Origin: Chytridium lagenaria
Lineage: Eukaryota > Chytridiomycota > Chytridiomycetes > Chytridiales > Chytridiaceae
Reading direction: 5' to 3'
NCBI GenBank assembly: GCA_025449115.1
Contig: JAHLKC010000006.1
Coordinates: 331,501-395,500 of the forward strand
Length of the DNA: 64,000 nucleotides
Part shown: piece by piece, positions 46,180-59,092 of the stretch
Layout of the letters: each line of letters opens with the position of its first letter
Numbering within the stretch: the stretch's first letter is position 1
The notes under the pieces: generated by a model
What the model saw: only the letters and a program-made list of their open reading frames with translations
Database searches by the model: none
Told to the model about the DNA's origin: nothing
Position numbers and translations under genes: made by a program

Positions 46180-48817
46180 TTAAGGAGGGACATTCGAGAT
46201 GGAGCAACGTCCAGCCGGGACGTCGGGAGCAGAGACAACCCATTGCTCAATGGTCACGTAGGTGGTGTAGACGAGCGCAATGATGCCAAAAATGACAATG
46301 GCAATATCCTTGGCCTATAAAGACAAAGAATTTATAAGTTAGGACAAACGAGTAACGAGGACAAAACAGGTTCAAAAATTTTAATAATTACCTTAACCCA
46401 AGGGTTCTTTGCAATGTGGTAGTGGAAGAGTGCCGGATAAATAAAGCTGTTACGGAGAAAAAGTGAGTAAAACCAAAGCAGAAAAAAGAGGAAGAAAGAA
46501 GAACCTCACCTAAGCGGTACACAAGCCAAACATCCCACAAGACTCACAAACTTGTCCAAGTTGTTACTGCCCGCCCATGCCACAAAGGCCAACATGGACA
46601 CAAACACCGCTCTAAACGCATTCTTTTGCCATTTAACAACAGAGCTCATCTTCCCATCCCTGACTCCAAACAACCCAGCCTCGATAATTCTAATCGACGG
46701 ATACACAGTCAACGGGAAACTCAACATGATCGCAATCGCGTAAAAGAATTGCAGCCCCATCACAAGAGGCGAGCCTTTGGGAAGATTTAGGAAAACCACC
46801 GTCTCCACTTTATCACCAAAGGCAAGGTATCCGGTTGCACCAATCACCACGAAAATGACACCAATAGTGACAACACACCACGTAAGGACGCTACCAAAAT
46901 GTTCGGGGTGTTTCATAGATTCAGCGATAGGGAGAATAAGGCAGATCCCCTCAAACGCGAACATGGCGGTCCCGATGAACAAGCTGAAACTCTGGAGGTT
47001 CACCCATGTTATGTTCGGACCGACGCCTTCGGTTCCGAGGACGACAAGGTCGTGGTAGAAGATGTAGGCGAGACCCATAAGGATAAAGACGTCGGCGATC
47101 AGGGAGGGGATAGAAAAGTGTTTGATACGGCGAACCCAGGAGAGTGGAACGTAGATGGCGAGTTGGAGAATCAAAATAAGCTTCTGGATAGATAAGCTTG
47201 CAGTCGGAGACGATCATGACAAGGTCCCGGAGGTTTTGGGAGACAAAGATATAGTACGCACACGAAAAACCAGCCTAAGTAAAAAACAGCGTTAGATGTA
47301 TATCCTGGCAAAAAAGAAGTAGGCTTCTTGACCAGCTTAATGAGAAAGTAAATATACCTGCGAAACGGCAATTGACCAAAGAACAAGCTGCCTTACTCCA
47401 GGCCCATACAACTTCTCTCCAATATCCCCAAATGATCCTCCCAAAGTCCTACTCGTCTCCACAAGCAGCAACATGCAATGCAAAGTCAACCACCCAATCA
47501 CTACAAGCAGTACAATCGAGAATCCCATGCCACCGTTCGAAAAAGCCTTAGGCAAGAACAACACTCCAGTCCCCACAAACGCCTTCATAAGCATAAAGAA
47601 AGCTTTCTTTGCGGATGTTCCATGGACAGGCGTTGCAGTGCCTGGACGCGCTGCACGTTGACCATTAAGAAGGGGCGCTGTTTCGTCGTTTCCAGAGGCC
47701 TCACGGTTACGTTCCTCCCCATCCCCTGGTACTCCACCCGCCGCAATGCGTTCTTCATCATCCTCATCATCCTCGTAATATTCTTCAGGAAGGACATCAC
47801 CACCATAGTATCCGTAGATGAGGAGGAAATCGATGAAATTGCGCGTAATGATGTTGGCCTGACGACCTTCACGTTCGGCACGGTTGGACAAAAAGTGACG
47901 GCGGAACATGCCGGGTTGTTGGAGATCTGAGGCGGTGAGTTCGGGGTGCGGCGAAGAGAGCCGCTAATGTCAGACTCTGAATTTCGTCGGCGACGACCCT
48001 GTTCGGGTTGAAGGCGCTTCTCTTTCCACTGGTAGATATCACGAGTAGTAGCACCTATGTATATTGCGTAAGCCCAAGAAACAGGGAAAGTGTACCACCA
48101 ACCTCCAAGAAGATTATGAGAAACCGATCCAAAGGACTTTGGCGGTGATCCATCATTCGAATCTTCCCTATCCGACGCATCTACAAGATGCTCGGATACA
48201 AGTCTAGCTGCTTCCCTTTCGCCGATAGAGTCAACCGCCGGCGACGGTGTGTTGTGACGGGCAAACCCACTCCCGAACGACCTTCCTGGGCTAAAGCTCT
48301 TTTTGAACGACGCCGAATACGACGTCCCAGGCTCATCCCCCGTTGCAAGCGGGCGCCTATACGACCCCACAGCCGAAGTGGACGCTCCTGCTGCACCGGG
48401 AATGGCTCTTGGGAGTGATGTACCATAACTAAGATTCCCGTTGCTCGACGTAAATTGGTTAACAGCTGACCCTCGACGACTTGCTGGAGCGGAGCCGCTG
48501 CTGTTGGAACCAACCGATGTTCCAAAGACAGCGTTATGATGAGTGGAGGCGGCGAGGAGTGCCCCATAGCTCGCCTTCTTCCTAACGGATTTATCGCCGC
48601 CAAGAGAGTTTGAAAGCTGCGAGGCGGCGGGTATGCCGGAAGGAGATGTGGTGAGAGAAGAAGAGGAGGAGTTGGAGATGTTGTCTTGACGAGATGGAGA
48701 ACGGTTTTGGGAGCGAGACGGAGTTGCTCCGGTTGATGATAACGTTCCGGTCGGTGTCTCCCGTCCTGAACGATTTGAGACGGTGGATGCAGCGGAAGGG
48801 CTGTCTGGGCGAGGCAT
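46180..48817 (-). CDS. Vacuolar amino-acid transporter, AVT3-like (AAAP family)
   Basis: Amino acid/auxin permease family transporter with a long cytosolic N-terminus. MPRPDSPSAASTVSNRSGRE opens about 250 Ser/Gly/Pro-rich residues; SWAYAIYIGATTRDIYQWK follows, then an acidic stretch and DETAPLLNGQRA, with an acidic dileucine-like LL that could sort to the vacuole. The permease begins AFFMLMKAFVGTGVLFLPKA, typical of AVT3 and SLC36. About eleven membrane helices follow, including MGFSIVLLVVIGWLTLHCML, AEGLGTEGVGPN-adjacent LFIGTAMFAFEGICLILPI, SVLTWCVVTIGVIFVVIGAT and AKDIAIVIFGIIALVYTTYV. It ends SISNVPP with TAA at 46180-46182. One frame break lies near 47919 (between PPQISN and MFRRHFLSNR). 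Introns fall near 47175, 47275-47350, 46440-46510 and 46320-46390. Yeast Avt3/Avt4 export neutral amino acids from the vacuole. Confidence 0.88.
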
Positions 48818-50012
48818 TGGAGAAACTCCTGTGAGGTTTAAAGCAGTCGGTTGGGTATCTGACGACGGGGAGGGGAAGATGACGCGGGCTGACGTTGGAT
48901 GTTGTGAATGGACGATAAGTCAGATAAGAAATTATTGCTGGGATTTTCCTTTGTGGTTTGTTGCATGCACAATCGTGGTGCACCAAGGCCTGTGGGAGAT
49001 GGGCGATAACAAAGAAAGAAGAGGAGCTTCACACCAGTCTCAAAGCATTTTTTTCTATTAATTCTGAATGAGTTGCGGTTTTTTTTTTTTTAAGGATGTT
49101 TGGGACATCAGATTTGTAACTTCTTTCGAATACCTCCCGTTCTGCCAGCTCACGCGTTTCCACAGCTGTTTTTGTTGAAGCTGGTAGTAGAATAGAGATG
49201 TGGCCGATGAAAGGGGTCATGTCGATGTTATTATAACCAGAATTTCTAAACAGGATTGGTATTTTTTTTATCCTTTGAGAATGACAAAATAACGCAACAC
49301 CTACAGTGCTACTGCGTTGCCATCAGCATGCATCCTGCATGCAGTTCCGACCTGAGTTATCTCTGTTTCCGCCAAAGCGTGAATGTGATGGCCGACGCAT
49401 AATTACAGCCCATTAAGATCCTCATTCGCATTACTGTCTTGAGTCGCTCTTAAAAATATGGAGGAGGTCACGTCGTACTTTTTTCATTTTTCTGTTTTGA
49501 TCTTTTTCATTTCGACCCATCAACGACCCGACTTTAGTGCCAAACTCAACCACATCAACCACCATCAGCAGCACACGACGACGCCGGCATCCTGACGTTG
49601 CTCACAAAAGGATCAAGATAGTCATTTAACGTTTGGCGACAGCGTCACCAATTCTCATACCCAATATCTCTTGGAAGCTTACCATGTCCACATCATCATC
49701 GTCCATCTGCTTGCGTGGAGCAGGTGTCAATGTCTCGGAAATGGCAATGAGGAGAATGCCTGTGAGTATCTCTTTTAGAGTTTTCGGATTCATGTGATGC
49801 TGCCTGCATGGACCGCTTCTCCTCAGAGGTGTTGCACCGATGATGGAGGAGGACTGCTGGGGTTCCATTAGGGCTACGGGGCTGCACTTTACGGCATCGT
49901 TTGATTTCAAATGGGACTTTTGAATCGTTGCATGGCTTTCATGCATGCATGATGGTGATGATGATGCATGGACGTAGCACTCGATGATATTTAATGGGTT
50001 TGACGTGCAACC
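48818..50012. other. Divergent intergenic region, possible small gene
   Basis: About 1.2 kb between AVT3-like and TIM44. It holds a T-rich stretch near 49081-49093 and several TGCATGCA-type palindromic steps (about 49328-49340 and 49940-49950). On the minus strand, 49626-49946 reads as one frame with PKTLKEILTGILLIAISETL and PRKQMDDDDVDM, and good splice-like signals sit inside it (tcacag|G and ATG|gtaagc). It may be an exon of a small unrecognised gene, but codon use and homology do not let me call it. Confidence 0.3.
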
Positions 50013-51549
50013 ATGCTAACCACCTTTTCCATCTCAGCGCTCCATCCCCTCCCACTCCCAAAATCGATCCCTCACCTCCGCCACCTCTACTCTCCCCCCC
50101 ACAACTCCCTTCCACACAACTCGTCCAACCCTCACAGCCCAACCCACACACCCCCTCCTCCACACCACAACCCGTTCAAACTCTACCAACTTCTTTTCCG
50201 AATTCGCGAAATCCGTTCGTCGTCAAGTGGAGGAGAACAAGGATTTTCAGTCAAACTTGAAGCAGCTGTCGGAGAAGGGTACAGAGATCTCAGAGTCGGA
50301 TGCGATGAAGACAGCGAGGGAGACCATGTCCAAGTCTGCCCAGGGACGAGTAAGATTGTATCTGCGGTGGCGAGTGGGGTCGGAAAAGGTGTTGATGCGG
50401 TCCTGGAAAGTACGCCTGTCAAGGTTGCTGGTCAGGCTGCCGTGAAAGTTGGAGAGACTGTTCAGAAGGTGCGTCTGTATTTTAATTATACTCTGCTTGC
50501 AGTTAAAGTTTGCTTCCGAGCTTTATCTATTATTCAAACTGACCTTTGTTTACGAAATCCATAGGTTGCCGAGCCCATACTCGACACTCAAGCTGCCAAA
50601 AGCATCGCATCTGGCATCAACACGATTCAAAAAGACCTCTCCAACCCTACCTTTTCCACTCACTACGCCGAATACAAGCCTAAAGCCATCCGCGATCGCG
50701 AACGAGCCGAGCGCGCTGCCGACGAAGCCCGTCGCAACCCGTTTGGCATTTCAGGCCCCGTCGCCCCCAACGCCACCGCGACCTCTGTCGTCACGACCAA
50801 ACCCTCTAAATGGGCTGAACTCATGAAGAACAACCCACTTGCGGTCACTTTTGGGAATTTGAGCAAAAAGGTGGAGGAAAGTGAGAGTCCGGTCGTGGAG
50901 TGGATGAGGGATGTGTGGTATCGGACGAGCAGTGTTATGGAGGAGACGGAAGAGGCGAGATGCGTGAGAGCTTTCAAGGAGGTGGATCCGAGTTTTAATC
51001 GACATAAGTTTTTGAATGATGCTGCGACCTGGATTGTGCCGGAGGTGTTGGAGGCACATTTGAAGGGAGATATTGAGACGATTAGGTTGTGGTGTAGTGA
51101 AAAAGTGCGTATTTTGTTTTCTCCTTTTTGATACCTTTCGCGTTTTCGACGCTTTGACACGGTTCTTTCTCCCTTTTATAAAATTGACACATCTGTTCCC
51201 ACCTGTTCTCTGCTAGGTATCTGCCGAACTTAATGCTTCCATCGATCTTCAACGTCAAAGCGGCCTCGTCTCCGACTGCAAGCTTCTTGATCTCCGTCGA
51301 GTCGACATTAAAAAGTTCCTTTTCCTCGAAGAACACATTCCAGTTGCTGTTGTATCGTTTGGAACGCAGGAGGTTCTCCTGTTTAGGGATCGCAAGACTG
51401 GAGAGATTAAGTTGGGGAATGAGGATCATATTGATCAGGCCTTTTACGCGATTGCGTTGACAAAGAGTCAGATTGTGGATCCGGAGGGCAAGTATGAGGC
51501 TGCGACGGGGATGGAAGATTATTCAGTGGTGAGGTCGGGTGGGTTCTAA
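50013..51549 (+). CDS. TIM44: Mitochondrial import inner membrane translocase subunit Tim44
   Basis: Peripheral inner-membrane protein that links the TIM23 channel to mtHsp70 in the import motor. The start MLTTFSISALHPLPLPKSIP gives a His/Pro/Ser-rich presequence. After a frame shift near 50180 the conserved N-domain reads NFFSEFAKSVRRQVEENKDF and QSNLKQLSEKGTEISESDAM. A second shift near 50340 leads to GVGKGVDAVLESTPVKVAGQ. An intron (about 50469-50562) precedes VAEPILDTQAAKSIASGI. The C-terminal Tim44 domain carries ALMKN-like KWAELMKNNPLAVTFGNLSK, RCVRAFKEVDPSFNRHKFLN, a second intron (about 51104-51217) and then VSAELNASIDLQRQSGLVSD, DIKKFLFLEEHIPVAVVSFG and a final EDYSVVRSGGF before TAA at 51547. 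The length of about 450 residues is normal. Confidence 0.92.
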
Positions 51550-52887
51550 AAATAGCGGATGCATTTGGGAGTTTTGGATGGGAGTTCAGAGGTTGTGTAT
51601 GGTGTATTTGTTTAGACTGGAATATTTTGAGGGCTTGAGATTGTAGGGATGATGGTTTTGAGGGTGATTGAGGTGATGCGGTCTTTTTTTTTTTTGTCCC
51701 TATAGTTTGAGGGATGGATGGTCGCTTATTTGTTCAGTCCTTTTACATTTTCTTGTCAACCTCTTGTTACTTTCTTTAAACCTTTCTTTAAAACACCCCC
51801 CCCCCCCCCCTTTCCCTTTTTTTTTATGGACCCAAAGACCATTTTGTCTTTTTGTGCGTCTCTTTGTTTTATTGTTGTTGCTGTTTTTTTTTTGTTTTTT
51901 TTTTTTTATTTTTGAAGACAATGAATTTGTTTGGTGGGTTAAACTAGCCTGGTGTTTTATTTTCCTGCATACCCATCCCTCTTTCTTTTTTTGTTGCGCT
52001 TATTTCTAATAAATGCGGGATGATGATGGTGAATTTGGGGTCGAGGTTATGAAATTGTTGACTACGAAAGAAGACTGTATCAGCAATGTTTTCGCATGGT
52101 AAAATAGCTCTACCGCTTCCTTTCCTTGATCGTTAGTTGAATCATGACCGTCAAAGTACTGTCAACCTTGCATTGCTTGATGCTCAATGTTTTTTGTGTT
52201 TATACGCGTATTTCCATTGCATTTATCAAAATTAAGAAAACACAAAGGGCGTCTTCTCATGACCTGCTCAATGTTTTCATAAGTAGACCGCATTACTTGG
52301 AATATGTGTGTTTACCCATACAATTAACAAGGTGGCGGTTTTAGAGCCTTGAACGGACCGTTTGCGCACAACAAGTACCAATATTTCATTTCAAATCCCA
52401 CACACACGAATAAAACATAACATGACGTCTTCTTTACTCTACATTATTTGAAGACAAAAAGAGGCACAGACAACACCCGCCATCGAAAACGACTGCACTG
52501 CCCGTCAAGAAGAACATTGTTTTATTCCCAAAGTGGACAAAAAACGAAAAAGGCTTGAAGTGATGGGGAACGAGCAAGGGGGGCTGCAACAGACGAGCCG
52601 CAAAGCAAGCAATATACATAATTGAATGATGATTTTAAAGTGGAAAGGTTTAAAAACGAGGGAGGAGAGAGTTGGGGTTCCAGCGAATAGCAGAGTAGGA
52701 AGGGATCGAGAAAGATGGTTGAGTGTGCAAGGCCGAATCGCACTAGATTCAAAATTCCTTCAAATACCCCCCATCCATATCGTATTTTTTCTTTCTTGTG
52801 TATTGGTAGGTTTGTACGCGGTTAAAGATTGGATATTGGTAGGCGATTGTGGACAAGAGATAGGATAGGTAGACTCCAAAATACTGT
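51550..52887. other. Intergenic region with long homopolymers
   Basis: Convergent gap between TIM44 and ISU1. The plus strand of 51690-51990 is almost all pyrimidine, with 15 C at 51796-51810 and several long T runs. AATAAA-like signals lie near 52006 and 52410. The small frames here are low-complexity or unsupported; no gene is called. Confidence 0.5.
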
Positions 52888-53953
52888 TTAAAGAGTAACC
52901 TCAGACGCTGATGCCGATGCGGAAGCAGCGGGGTTTGTCGCGCTAGCTCTGCTGATCTTCTTCTTCTCCCAATCCTTGATTGCGCTTTTAATGGCGTCCT
53001 CTGCAAGCACTACAAAATTTTTGGGAATAAGGTTATTTTAAGTTGTCGAGAGAGATCGGATGGGATATTGAAAGAAAATGAAGAAAGGCAACTGCTTCCA
53101 CCATTTCCAGCGCAAAGAGATTAAGACAGGATACATACTTGAGCAGTGAAGCTTGACGGGAGGAAGGGAGAGCTCCTTTGCAATGTCCGTGTTCTTCACC
53201 TTTGCGGCATCCCAGACGGTCATTCCTTTAATCTTTTCGGTGACAAGCGATGGATGAGGCGATGGCTGATCCACAGCCGTAGGTCTTAAATTTCACCTCT
53301 GTGATCTCACCAGTGGCCTCGTCGACGAGGATTTGGAGCTGAGAGGTAAGGCAAAGTGTCAATACGTTGAAAGATGTGAGAACAAGGTAAAGAAGATGGC
53401 ATGATGTCTGCGAAGTCGTCAATCCGAAAAAATAGATCTTTCGGAAACTGCTCGCAAATGCCATACACGCAGCGAATATGTTACAAAACTTTAACTCACC
53501 TTCATGACATCACCACAGGCGGGAGCACCGACGATGCCAGTGCCAACGTTGGGATCCTGCTTTGACATTGAGCCCACGTTTCTCGGGTTCTCATAATGGT
53601 CAATGACCTGCAATGAGATTGCAAGGACAAAAAAGAGTAGTTAGTGCATCATCCTACTCAAGTTCAGCCAGTAGCAAATATGACTCTCTCGAGTGAGCAC
53701 TCAAAGGGTCATGCTCCATCTCGGTAAATGGGATGCACGCACTATTTCCACTATTCAACTGCACAGCTCGATTGCATTTCCTTTTTTCCTCCACACATTT
53801 AGAAATGCTAGTTACCTTTGCATGGTACGCCCTTGACGCAGACGCCGCAAGAAGAGGAGAAGAGGTCCTAAGGGATGATGACGCGGATAATGCTGATGCT
53901 GCTGCTGCTGAAGAGATGACGGAGGATGAGCGAGAGATGATGGCCGAGAACAT
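52888..53953 (-). CDS. ISU1: Iron-sulfur cluster assembly scaffold Isu1/IscU
   Basis: Mitochondrial scaffold on which [2Fe-2S] clusters are built by the Nfs1 complex before transfer to client proteins. Exon 1 gives MFSAIISRSSSVISSAAAAS and further Ser/Ala/Arg-rich presequence ending YHAK. Exon 2 is VIDHYENPRNVGSMSKQDPN to GAPACGDVMK; the next is LQILVDEATGEITEVKFKTYG with CGSAIA; then LVTEKIKGMTVWDAAKVKNT, LSLPPVKLHCS and finally VLAEDAIKSAIKDWEKKKIS. All three cluster-ligand Cys (PACGD, YGCGS, LHCS) and the LPPVK motif bound by the dedicated Hsp70 are present. An Ala/Ser tail ends the protein. One frame break near 53262 splits AIASS from LVTEK. The start at 53953 is the first Met after the upstream (GT)n tract. 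Confidence 0.95.
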
Positions 53954-54531
53954 TGTTGCTGATGCTTGATGTGGTGTTGTGTTGCGTGTGTGTGTGTGTG
54001 TTGCAGAAGAGAATGTTGACTTGATATTCAATTGATAAGGATGAATTTCACAGAAAGATTGATGCGGATAAACTTTCTTTCTTTTTTTCTTTTTTCTTTT
54101 CCTATTTTATACGGTCTTTAAATCTTACTGGACGACATCTTCCGATGGAATATGATTGGCGAATACGTTCCTACATTTCAAACCTAAAGTCACGTGTTGT
54201 GAGCTGTCAGTTTATACCAATCTGCTTCAAAACCTTTCTACCTCAATCATCATTAGGTGAATTCAAGTTTATGAGGATAGAAGACCACGCGCTAAACAAA
54301 AGAAAAAAGTATTTCAAGAGAAGAATAAATGCAACTACATATACGGGGGAAATAAGAACAATTTAGAGTAAAAAATTAAAAAAACAAGAGGTCGGTGAGA
54401 AAATCCAAAAACACAACAAGTGCCAGAGGAAGTGAAAAGCCACCTAAACTCCTAAAGATTTAATAAGAGACAGAGACAAAAAAGATTCATCCACGTTTAC
54501 AGAAACAAACGATAAGGGGCCTACGGCAATA
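53954..54531. other. Intergenic region between ISU1 and VPS35
   Basis: Holds the ISU1 promoter (GT repeat, then a T/C-rich tract near 54066-54110) and the 3' UTR of VPS35. No gene is supported. Confidence 0.45.
53984..54001 (+). repeat. (GT)n microsatellite
   Basis: An uninterrupted GT repeat of about eight units just upstream of the ISU1 start codon, in the probable 5' UTR or promoter. Confidence 0.8.
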
Positions 54532-57500
54532 TCACCTCCCCCTCACATCAATTTCCGCATATCTCCCCCCAGTCTCCCCAAAGCCTCCCACCTTTGTCCC
54601 TTCATCCTCCTGTCTTCCTCTTAAATATTCCAAAATATTCTCAAAATGCTTCGCAACGCCCTCAGGCACTCGCCGGGCTCCACTAATACTCCCCGGCAAA
54701 TCCATGGCCCCGAAAACAAAGACGCGCGACTCGACGTCCTCGCGTAATGCGACAGCGTGGACGGTGGAGCCGTCGCAGACGCATCAATATTGGAAAGGTT
54801 GGTGCGGATAAGATCAATCAAAGAGTTGAGGTACGTGACGGTAATCTGATCCGTCCCGCCAATGAAAAAAATCCATTATTAGAAAACAATGTAATAAAAA
54901 AATCAAGTCGCGACATGAAATAAATAAAACTCACCGCTTCATTCCTTTTTTCAAAATACCACACATACTTCTCCAAAATCTCCACAAACAACTCAACATT
55001 CACACTCTGATCCATAACACTATCCGCAATCTTCAACGCCTTTTGCAAATACTCCAAAACCTTCTTCCCATCCCTCTTCACCTCCCTCTTCCCCCCATCA
55101 TCAACCTGCCCAACCTCCACTTCCTCCCCCAAAACAGCACCGCCGCAACAGCAACCCCACGACACTGATCAACCCTCTTCAACAACCTCGCACAATGCAC
55201 CCCACACTTCCCAACAACCCTATCCCAATTCGCAGTTCCAAAATTCCTTAACCCGTAAACAGCACCCACAATCATCGTGATGGCAGCAACTTGCGCTTTA
55301 CTCTCACTCACGCATTCCTCATACGTTGTCAGCGCTTGTACTACAAATTCATAGGCGTAATCCTCGTTCCCTGCTTCATCTGCGGATTTAGCGGCCATCA
55401 AGAACAACCGTAATGACATGTCAGGAGGTGACAGCATCCCTCTACCAATCTTTCTTGCAACGCTCCCAGCAGCGATAGGGTCATCCCCTAAACAGCGGGC
55501 CGGAATCGTGATCATCGTCAGAGAAATGCTCTTGAGCGCGTGAAAGGGAGAGAACGGTTTGATGAATAAATTTGTAAAGAGTCGTAAGGCGGGTTTGGGT
55601 CAGTTCCTCCTAAAATAGATTAGAAAGGAATCCATGGTACCTCGTCCTTACATCAATTGAAGCCGTAGAGTTGTACTTGTTTGCGAGTTGAATACAATTC
55701 ATAACAAGCGGAGGAAGTGTAAACCTAATCCTAATGTCCCCACCTTCTCCAAAATGTTTTCGTGCAGCCGCAAGAAGCTGACATCAACAGGAAAAAATGC
55801 CATCAGAAATGCCTTTCATACAAGAGAAACGAAAAAGGAAAGAGAAACAAGTAAACACTACCATAAACTCCTGCTGCGCATCCCATCCACAGCCTTCACA
55901 AGATGCACCAATTTTGCCACCATATTCTGCTCTTCAACTACATCCTCCCAATCCAACGGTAACTCCTCCTCCTCCTCCACATCCTCCCCTTCCCGTCGTC
56001 TCGGCCCAAACAATCCCCCATCCTTCTGATCCCTAATCATGACCGAACACACCTCCCCAAAGACAGCATCAACCCCATCCACCGTTCCAATTCTAAAATT
56101 CCCTGCAACATGACTCCTCAAACACGCTGTTGCAATCGCATGTGCGACTTGGCGACGCGTCGCGTAGGGTTGAAGGAAAAGGAGGTCAGTGTAGTTGCCA
56201 CAGAGGCTTTGAGTGGTAACAGGTGGCGGAGCGGCGGTGGACTGCGTGTATTGGGACGCCCAACCGCTAGTGCCAGTAGCTTCGTCATCTTGAGTAGAGT
56301 CTGCGCTGGCATTGGAAAGGGGCTGAGTGGAGCTGGATGGGAACTGGAGAAGGACGAGAGGGTTGCCGCGGTAAGCGCTGATCGCGCGCAAGGAGGAGTT
56401 GGAGAAGGGATGAAATGGTTTGCTGTGACCTGAGCTCCAGTCTAAATATAACATTTAGTAAAGCGAGGAAAGCCATTGGCTTACGATTTTGCAGCAAGGG
56501 CTTCAAGGAATTTGTCTTTTGCAAATCCAAGGATCTGGTCAGCGTGGTCAAGTCTTTCGGGATAACAGTTCAATGACAAGTTCATTAGCGACACAAGAAG
56601 CGACACCACATCCTGAACAGAGAACTCGGGCCGAGCCTAGTTCAAAATAAATCAAACATTAGGTACTTCCACCCCAAAAATAGATTTAAATTTGCTAAAT
56701 ACCTGAATAAGCTCTGTAATCTGGCCCCAAAACACCTCAAACAACGGTACATCTTCCGGAATACTTGAGACCACTGGGATCTCCTCGCCAGCAGCAGCTA
56801 AACAATCAGAAAAATACTTAAAAAAGATAAGCTCACCTGCCGCCTTGACTCTACTCTCGGACTCTTCCCTTGCACGCGCAGCAAACGCCGCGAAGCGATC
56901 AATTAAGCTAATAACAGTCTGCTTGACGTTAACGTTGCGGTGAAGTTTGGCGGTGGCTGAGAGGAACGAGTCAAGGGTCCGAAGGTGGAAATCGTCTTGG
57001 AAGACCTTATAACGAAATCAGGAAAAAGCACCAGGTTATTTTTTGAAAAAAGTTACCTGGATGATGACTTCCATGAGATATTCTTGCGCAATAACGTCAC
57101 GACAGCTGACGATCTCTTCTAAAATCTTAGGAGGACGTACTAAAAGAAGTAAAGAACGAAAATTAGTGTCCATGAAAGCAAAACAAAACAAACGCGATTA
57201 AGAAGGAGCAAGGGGGAAATGATATTCTTCATACCCCTCTGAAAATTTCCAAATCCAATCCCTCAAGTTGACTCAACCTAACCAGATTGGACCCAACCAA
57301 AAGTCGAAGCTCTTTTCTCTCCTTTTCCCTCTTCTCCCTCTCCTTACTGTGTCCCTGGAACTGAAGTCTAACCCAAAGCTTGTTCATCTCAATAAATTCT
57401 GCAAGATAAATTGAATGGAATCGTTGATCGTTCCACTCGGTCTAAATATCAACATTAGCATACTTGACGGATAAGGCTACATACCCATCAACTGTACCAT

Positions 57501-58535
57501 CCGGTAAGTAGTCCCTCGTCATCCCACTCAAATAATACCTCAAAAACAACCCCCTGGTAGGATGTTGGACACCTCTCGCCATCTCCAACATATCCTTCAT
57601 CAGCTCCTTAATAGGCGGTACATCCTCCTCCTTTGCACTCTCTGCCGCCTCTGCACCTTCCACAACCTCTACAACTTCCTTCTCACCCTCCTCAGCCTTT
57701 TGCACAACCTGCTCCCTCGCAACCCGCATATACACTGACCCAACGGTGATCATAAGGTAAAGTCTAGGAACAATGTTTCCGGCGTATTGGACGAGTTCGT
57801 AGAGATCGGAAAGGTGATGGCGTTTCGTCATGTGGGCGTCGTAGAGAAACGTGGTGAGATGTTGAAGTTCGTCAAAGATGGCCATGTCTGTTAATGTTAG
57901 TTCTTTGTACGAAAAGGGTTCCTTACAAAGCTCGTAATAGTTTTTAGGGGTGAGGGAGGATGTTCTTAGCTCTGCTAACATGGTGGAACAGTGCTTGAGT
58001 GCATCCATGAGCTTGGTGTTGTCCTTGAAAGTGTTAATACTGAGTATATCAATGTGAAGGGTATCGGGGTGTTTTGCTTAAAGTGTCCATCCTTCTTCCT
58101 CCTATGGACATATCCATAATATTACATTGACGGTTCAAGTGGAATAGAGTAACCTGCAAGGCGGTAATCAGAGAATCTGTCGCGTCATGAGCCAGTTGCA
58201 GCACCACCGCGCTACTTCATCTATCCATGCAAAGAACATCTTAAATCCCTGCTCAACCATGAGCCATATGTAACCGCTTCAGAACTATCTCAACCCTCAT
58301 AATTCACTGTAAGTCCGTGGCATACCATCTCATCCATTCATATCGATTCAGGGCGGTATCCCAAAAAGTTGTCTCAAAGAACTTGATGATATCTTACCAA
58401 ACATCGCTTCATGTGAAAAGATTGAACCTTGACGACATTGAGAGCTTCCTCTAGGATTTTGAGTTGATCTTGGACTGAGATGGGTGTGGATGACCCAGAT
58501 GTGGGCTGAGAGGTCGTTGAGATAGCTGTCGCCAT
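54532..58535 (-). CDS. VPS35: Retromer subunit Vps35
   Basis: Core of the retromer cargo-recognition complex, an alpha-solenoid that binds Vps26 and Vps29 and recycles receptors from endosomes. [20 protein letters not shown] leads to [10 protein letters not shown] and, across an intron, [70 protein letters not shown] (containing the family's invariant PRLYLM) and [20 protein letters not shown]. Downstream exons (55080-57440) give the rest of the solenoid, such as [20 protein letters not shown] and [20 protein letters not shown]. The end is [19 protein letters not shown] and further residues before TGA at 54532-54534. Extra acidic insertions ([20 protein letters not shown]; about 57640-57700) lengthen loops. 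Frame breaks occur near 54700-54800 and 55110-55160. About twelve short introns. Confidence 0.92.
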
Positions 58536-59092
58536 TTTTGAATACTGGCCCACAAGAAAAATTCTTTGTGCGTTCTGTGGTGCTGATGGGTGTGCTGAGG
58601 TGGTCTCCAGCATTAAAGGAGTGATGGTGTTGCTGCTTCGTGCAGTTCTTGTTTAGAATCATCTACATGGTACTGATAATGTTTTATTGAATCACCATAG
58701 CGACTTTTTTTTATTGTAGTATGATCAATGATACGGTTTCTTCTCAACTTGTTGTATCTTACGTTTATCGTAAGCTTTTTTGTTGAGGCTTTATTTCGAC
58801 CATGCTGAATGTGGAGTACATATATTGTATACATGTATACAGCTTTTTCACTCATGCTCGTTGCTCCCGTTGCGTAGAATATGTGGTGAATTCTAAAAAA
58901 TATTTCAACAAACCTACTCTTCAGATAATATGCGCTTCTTGCTCAGATCCCGAGGTTTCTGTTTCTGTAGTAAGTTCCCTCCGCGCTTACGATGTAATAA
59001 ATGTTGCACTCAGACAGCTGCATGCGTGTGAGAGAGATGGTGGAGTGGGTAGGATGGAGAAATTTTTGAGCTGAAAAAAAAGGAGGACAGCT
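58536..59092. promoter_or_regulatory. Divergent intergenic region
   Basis: Lies between the VPS35 and rhodanese start codons. It is AT-rich with TATA-like stretches near 58817-58845 (acatatattgtatacatgta). No gene is supported. Confidence 0.4.

Noticed and set aside
49626..49946. Small minus-strand gene in the AVT3-TIM44 gap
   Set aside because: Splice-like signals exist, but no recognisable protein and no strong coding pattern; kept only as a note.
51700..52009. Hydrophobic or Lys-rich frames on both strands
   Set aside because: Produced by long C and T homopolymers in a 3' UTR or intergenic region.
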